This document shows positions 60,398 through 64,000 of a DNA stretch of 64,000 bases, one piece after another. Every line of letters begins with the position of its first letter. Position 1 is the first letter of the stretch. The position numbers and the translations under genes were made by a program. This DNA comes from Sulfitobacter marinus. GTDB lineage: Bacteria > Pseudomonadota > Alphaproteobacteria > Rhodobacterales > Rhodobacteraceae. The stretch is taken from the NCBI RefSeq assembly GCF_900116285.1, contig NZ_FPAJ01000006.1, positions 102,778 to 166,777 of the forward strand. Reading direction: 5' to 3'. Below the pieces are notes generated by a model that saw only the letters and a list, made by a program, of their open reading frames with translations, searched no databases and had not been told where the DNA came from.

Positions 60398-61195
60398 TTA
60401 AATCCGGATGCTGATCGCCTCTGCTGCCTTGATCAGGCGTTTTGCATAGACGGTTTCAAGCTGCTTCTTTTTGACATGGAACGCAGGCCCGCCGATGTTA
60501 AGGCCGTAGACCAAAGACCCGTTGGGCGAAAAGACAGGCACAGCGATCCCGTTCACATCAGGGCGCCAATCGCCATAGCTTGAGCAGAAGCCCTTCTCCG
60601 AAAATTCAGTCACCGCCGCCGCGTAGCGTTCGCGTCCATGGGCCTCTAGTGCAGCATCTGTTTGTGCCGCGATCTCAAAGGCCCTTTCGCGCATGGTGTC
60701 GTCCATACCCACCATAATGGCGCGGCCAATCGCGGAATCGAACAACGGCAGGCGTGAGCCGACGCGGATCTGCAACGCCACGTCTTCGCGGGATCGTTTG
60801 GTGCAGACATACACCACATCCAGGCGGTACGGTTCGCCTATCGCGACGGTGATATAAGAGTTTGGCCCGTCTCGCAGCGCCTTCATTTCTTCGGCTGCAC
60901 GGTCTCCGATCTCCATGCTGGTCAGCACGCCAAATCCCAGTTGCAGCACCCCAGCACCCAACCGGTAGGTGCCCGTGCGCGGATCGGCGACCAGATAATC
61001 AAGCTCGCACAGGGTGTGGGTCAATCTGGAAACCGTCGCCTTGGGCAATCCGGTGCGTTCGGAAAAGTCGGTGTTCGTCAGCGCGGATTCATTCTGGCGA
61101 AAGCAGCGCAAAACATCGAGCCCACGCGCCAGGGCCGTGACAAAATTTCTATCCTTTGCCTCCGACGGATCGGTTGCGAACTCGTGGTTTGCCAT
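60398..61195 (-). CDS. IclR-family transcriptional regulator
   Basis: A 265-aa regulator with an N-terminal HTH (RGLDVLRCFRQNESALTNTDF near 24-44, then GLPKATVSRLTHTL) and the IclR effector domain (ALQIRVGSRLPLFDSAIGRA). Such proteins often sense aromatic or CoA-pathway acids. It stands between a kinase gene upstream and the Liv operon downstream on the same strand, so it may control both. The start at 61195 follows GGAAAGA. Confidence 0.9.
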   Translation of the reverse strand: MANHEFATDPSEAKDRNFVTALARGLDVLRCFRQNESALTNTDFSERTGLPKATVSRLTHTLCELDYLVADPRTGTYRLGAGVLQLGFGVLTSMEIGDRAAEEMKALRDGPNSYITVAIGEPYRLDVVYVCTKRSREDVALQIRVGSRLPLFDSAIGRAIMVGMDDTMRERAFEIAAQTDAALEAHGRERYAAAVTEFSEKGFCSSYGDWRPDVNGIAVPVFSPNGSLVYGLNIGGPAFHVKKKQLETVYAKRLIKAAEAISIRI

Positions 61196-61199
61196 CTTA

Positions 61200-62228
61200 T
61201 TATCTTTCCAACGCTTTCAAGCCATTAGCGGCAAAAACCGGCACATAGGCACCGACCTTCATTGCGCGTTCCGGGTTTGACGCGTTGCCATCCAGCGCTC
61301 GTTTCAACACGCCCTGAATGATCCCGGCCATGCGGAAAAAGCAAAAGGCGACGTAAAAGCCAAAGTTATCGATCCCGTCCAAACCCCGACGTTCGCAATA
61401 TTTGGCGATAAATTCCTCATCCGTTGGCAGGCCAAGCGCGCCGCGATCAGCACCCCCAAAGCCGCGCCCTTCGGTCCCTGCGGGCATCTGCCATTGCATG
61501 ATCACAGCGGCCAGATCGGCATAGGGGTGGCCGATGGTGGAAAGCTCCCAATCCAAAACGGCTAGGCATTTGGTGCCGTCTTTCTCGAACATCATATTGT
61601 CGATGCGGTAATCGCCGTGCACCAATGTACGCTGGCCGTCATCTGCGGGAATGTTGGCTGTCAGACGTTCGATCAACTCGTTCATCGCGGGCTGATCTTC
61701 GGTTTCCGAGGCGCGGTATTGCTTGGTCCATCGGGCGATCTGGCGCTCGTAATAGTTCCCGGGGGGGCCGTAATCCGCCAGCCCGACAGCATTGATGTCG
61801 ACATCATGCAGCGCCGCCAGAACGCGGTTCATTTCGTCCATGATCCCGGCGCGCACTTCATTGGTCTCGTCCAGCATCCGCGGGTCCATGAAATTGCGCC
61901 CGTTGACGTGGTCCATGATATAGAATGCCGACCCGATCACATCATCATCTTCGCAGAGCAGATGCATTTTCGACACCGGTACATCCGTATCTTGCAATGC
62001 TTTTTGCACACGGAATTCGCGGTCAACCGCGTGTGCGGATTTCAGCAAAACCCCGGGCGGCTTGCGACGCAGCACAAAGTTGCGGCTGGGTGTTTTCAAA
62101 AGAAACGTCGGGTTGGACTGGCCAGCCTGAAACTTTGACACCTCAAGCGGGCCTTCAAAGCCTTCAAGATGCTTTTCCAGATAGGCAGTGACCTTTGGAA
62201 TATCGAGCGTTTGTGTATCGGTACTCAT
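61200..62228 (-). CDS. APH-type phosphotransferase (ACAD10/11 kinase-like)
   Basis: A 342-aa kinase of the aminoglycoside phosphotransferase fold. It has the ACAD10/11 kinase text: FQAGQSNPTFLL near 33-44, FVLRRKPPGVLLKSAHAVDRE, the catalytic loop LVHGDYRIDNMMF near 202-214 and the metal site VLDWELSTIGHPYADL. Family members phosphorylate the 4-hydroxyl of 4-hydroxyacyl-CoAs before removal of phosphate by the dehydrogenase domain. A matching dehydrogenase is at 46391-47704. The gene is followed 4 bp later by IclR. Confidence 0.87.
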   Translation of the reverse strand: MSTDTQTLDIPKVTAYLEKHLEGFEGPLEVSKFQAGQSNPTFLLKTPSRNFVLRRKPPGVLLKSAHAVDREFRVQKALQDTDVPVSKMHLLCEDDDVIGSAFYIMDHVNGRNFMDPRMLDETNEVRAGIMDEMNRVLAALHDVDINAVGLADYGPPGNYYERQIARWTKQYRASETEDQPAMNELIERLTANIPADDGQRTLVHGDYRIDNMMFEKDGTKCLAVLDWELSTIGHPYADLAAVIMQWQMPAGTEGRGFGGADRGALGLPTDEEFIAKYCERRGLDGIDNFGFYVAFCFFRMAGIIQGVLKRALDGNASNPERAMKVGAYVPVFAANGLKALER

Positions 62229-62239
62229 TGGTTCATTCC

Positions 62240-62887
62240 TTAACTATAGGTCAACATGCCAGCGGCCTCGCCAGACATCATATGCGGTGTCGCGTTGAAT
62301 TCATGCAGAAAAAACGCGGAATTGGTGAAAACAAATTTGGTGATCGACGTGTTCTTGATCTGTAGGTTCAGCGTCATCATCATCTTATCCGGCGCACCCA
62401 GTGACGCCGCCGTCAACTGCCCGATCACCCCGCCCGAGCTGACAGCCAACACGCGATCGGCCCCGGTGGCACAGGCGGCAAGACGTGCTGATTCGACTCG
62501 ACCGGTAAATGTGCCCCAGCTTTCGGCTGGATTCTCGATTTCATCGGCCTGCCATTGAAATACAGTTTCGCGCAGGGTGCGAAAATGAACTTTACGGTCG
62601 CCTTTGACCAGATCCGGTACGTCGCCTTTATAGCGCGCGCTCAGCAGGTCCTGAAAATCATATTCATTGAACCCTGCGTGTTCTTCGCCCGCCTCAAAAC
62701 CCATCGAGGCAAGGGTTTCTTTCTGGCGGGTCAGGGTGCCGGTAATCGTCCGATCCGGCACCCAGCCCATATCTCGAAGAGCCTGACCAACTGCCGCAGA
62801 TTGCTGGTGCCCGAGGTCCGACAACTTGTCATAGTTGTCAGCCCCGAATGACGCCTGTCCGTGGCGGATGACCAAAAACTCTCCCAT
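62240..62887 (-). CDS. Histidine phosphatase family protein
   Basis: A 215-aa phosphoglycerate-mutase-like protein. The catalytic motif is VIRHGQASFG near 6-15, the second His is in LAVSSGGVIGQLTA, where the usual SHGG is changed to SSGG, so the canonical second His is not in place. It lies between the kinase and the thiolase genes. It could release phosphate from the kinase product or act elsewhere; the altered motif leaves activity uncertain. Confidence 0.82.
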   Translation of the reverse strand: MGEFLVIRHGQASFGADNYDKLSDLGHQQSAAVGQALRDMGWVPDRTITGTLTRQKETLASMGFEAGEEHAGFNEYDFQDLLSARYKGDVPDLVKGDRKVHFRTLRETVFQWQADEIENPAESWGTFTGRVESARLAACATGADRVLAVSSGGVIGQLTAASLGAPDKMMMTLNLQIKNTSITKFVFTNSAFFLHEFNATPHMMSGEAAGMLTYS

Positions 62888-62893
62888 TCCGGT

Positions 62894-64000
62894 TTACAGA
62901 ACCTCGAACAGGCCAGCAGCACCCATGCCGCCGCCAACACACATGGTGCAGACAACGTATTTGGCACCGCGACGCTTGCCTTCGATCAGCGCGTGGCCAA
63001 CCATGCGTGCGCCCGACATGCCATAAGGGTGGCCGATGGAAATCGCGCCGCCGTTTACGTTCAGCAATTCGTCAGGGATGCCCAGCTTGTCACGGCAATA
63101 CAGAACCTGCGATGCGAAGGCTTCGTTCAGTTCCCACAGGCCAATGTCGCTCATCTTAAGGCCATGTGCTTCAAGCAGCTTTGGCACAGCGAAAACCGGA
63201 CCAATGCCCATTTCGTCAGGTTCACAGCCAGCGGCCATCACACCAACATAACGACCCAGCGGGTTCAGGCCCTGCTGTTCGGCCAGCTTGGCTTCCATGA
63301 TCACCGAGGCAGAGGAGCCATCGGACAGCTGCGATGCGTTACCGGCGGTGATGAATTTACCTTCTTTAACGACCAAGCCGTCTTTGAACACGGGCTGCAA
63401 ACCACCAAGGCTTTCCTTGGATGTGCCGGGGCGGTTGCCTTCGTCCTTGGCCAACGTGACCTCGTGCGACGAGATTTCTTTGGTCTCTCGGTCTTGGGTC
63501 ATCATTGTGGTGGTCATGGCAACGATCTCGTCGTCGAATTTGCCAGCCTGCTGCGCTTGGTGGGTCAGCTCTTGGCTGCGCGCGGCGTATTCGTCTTGCG
63601 CTTCGCGGCTGATGCCATAACGCGATGCAACGTTTTCTGCTGTCTCAAGCATGGTAACGTACAGGTCAGGCATGTTTTCCTTAAGGTAAGGATCCGCTTT
63701 GACGCGCATTTCCGGGGTTTGCACCATTGAAATACTCTCAACGCCGCCGCCGATCACGATGTCCATGCCATCCATCACAACCTGCTTGGCTGCTGTGGCG
63801 ATTGCCATCATGCCAGACGCACATTGACGGTCCAGGGACATGCCACCAACGGTAACAGGCAAACCGGCGCGCATGGCAACCTGACGGGCGATGTTGCCGG
63901 CAGAATGTCCCTGCTGCAACGCTGCGCCAAACACGCAATCGCTGATTTGGTCGGGGTCAACACCAGCGCGTTCAACGGCGTGCTGAATGGCATGACCACC
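62894..64000 (-). CDS. Acetyl-CoA C-acyltransferase (thiolase), 5' end cut by the window
   Basis: The C-terminal 368 codons of a thiolase. The nucleophile region is [17 protein letters not shown], the second active-site part NEAFASQ, and the C-terminal [15 protein letters not shown] and [15 protein letters not shown]. The frame runs through to 64000 ([21 protein letters not shown] upstream of the first internal start), so the gene begins outside the window. It cleaves 3-ketoacyl-CoA to acetyl-CoA plus a shortened acyl-CoA and would complete the pathway. Confidence 0.9.
   Translation of the reverse strand, partial: GGHAIQHAVERAGVDPDQISDCVFGAALQQGHSAGNIARQVAMRAGLPVTVGGMSLDRQCASGMMAIATAAKQVVMDGMDIVIGGGVESISMVQTPEMRVKADPYLKENMPDLYVTMLETAENVASRYGISREAQDEYAARSQELTHQAQQAGKFDDEIVAMTTTMMTQDRETKEISSHEVTLAKDEGNRPGTSKESLGGLQPVFKDGLVVKEGKFITAGNASQLSDGSSASVIMEAKLAEQQGLNPLGRYVGVMAAGCEPDEMGIGPVFAVPKLLEAHGLKMSDIGLWELNEAFASQVLYCRDKLGIPDELLNVNGGAISIGHPYGMSGARMVGHALIEGKRRGAKYVVCTMCVGGGMGAAGLFEVL

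Noticed and set aside
1..64000. CRISPR arrays, tRNA or rRNA genes, toxin-antitoxin pairs, phage genes
   Set aside because: I looked for regular direct repeats with unique spacers, tRNA cloverleaf ends, rRNA segments and typical small paired genes, and found none.

Overview
The window looks like a chromosome segment of a marine-type alphaproteobacterium of the Rhodobacterales (Roseobacter group). It is GC-rich, with tightly packed operons joined by ATGA-type start/stop overlaps. It carries two Liv-type ABC importers, many CoA-thioester enzymes, a DUF1289 protein, a GtrA protein and an OxyR/Dps pair, all typical of that group. The taxonomic call is inference from gene content; no rRNA or tRNA was seen.

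Layout. (1) 0.4-6.0 kb, plus strand: a four-gene polysaccharide operon with a UDP-sulfoquinovose-synthase-like enzyme, a BcsB-like periplasmic protein, a BcsA-like processive glycosyltransferase and a beta-rich exported protein. (2) 6.1-10.3 kb: oxidative-stress genes, with an MBL hydrolase and Dps divergent from OxyR across a near-complete OxyR operator, then a Cys-rich small protein, a DUF1289 protein, a second Dps and a conserved unknown. (3) 10.3-21.7 kb: an accessory island. It holds a broken FAD-linked oxidase, an IS1380-family remnant, a 1043-codon membrane protein, a six-gene glycan-modification operon (GT2, GtrA, FAD oxidoreductase, second GT, sugar isomerase, NAD-epimerase), and truncated IS3- and IS30-family transposases. 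(4) 22.0-24.2 kb: a polar amino-acid ABC importer.

(5) 24.2-40.7 kb: the most interesting part. A Liv-type importer with fused permeases and a Rieske oxygenase stands next to a translationally coupled operon for a xanthine-dehydrogenase-family hydroxylase, a 6-hydroxynicotinate-reductase-like enzyme, a UPF0280 (ApbE-like) protein and two DUF1185 proteins. These are followed by a ferredoxin reductase, an enamidase-like enzyme and an ACMSD-like amidohydrolase. Together they read as an uptake-and-reductive-ring-opening route for a pyridine carboxylate, the chemistry of the Eubacterium barkeri nicotinate fermentation placed in a presumably aerobic bacterium. Three promoters of the region share a TTGTT-N8-AACAA-like site that may be the operator of the local MarR regulator.

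(6) 40.8-64.0 kb: a large acyl-CoA catabolic region. It has crotonases, a CoA ligase, a 3-hydroxyacyl-CoA dehydrogenase, an ACAD11-like dehydrogenase, two SDRs, a VOC protein, a thioesterase, acetoacetate-CoA ligase, a second Liv importer, an IclR regulator, an APH-type kinase, a histidine phosphatase and a thiolase cut by the window end. The separated ACAD11-like dehydrogenase and APH-type kinase suggest the 4-hydroxyacyl-CoA phosphorylation route. The window holds no CRISPR array and no recognisable replication origin.
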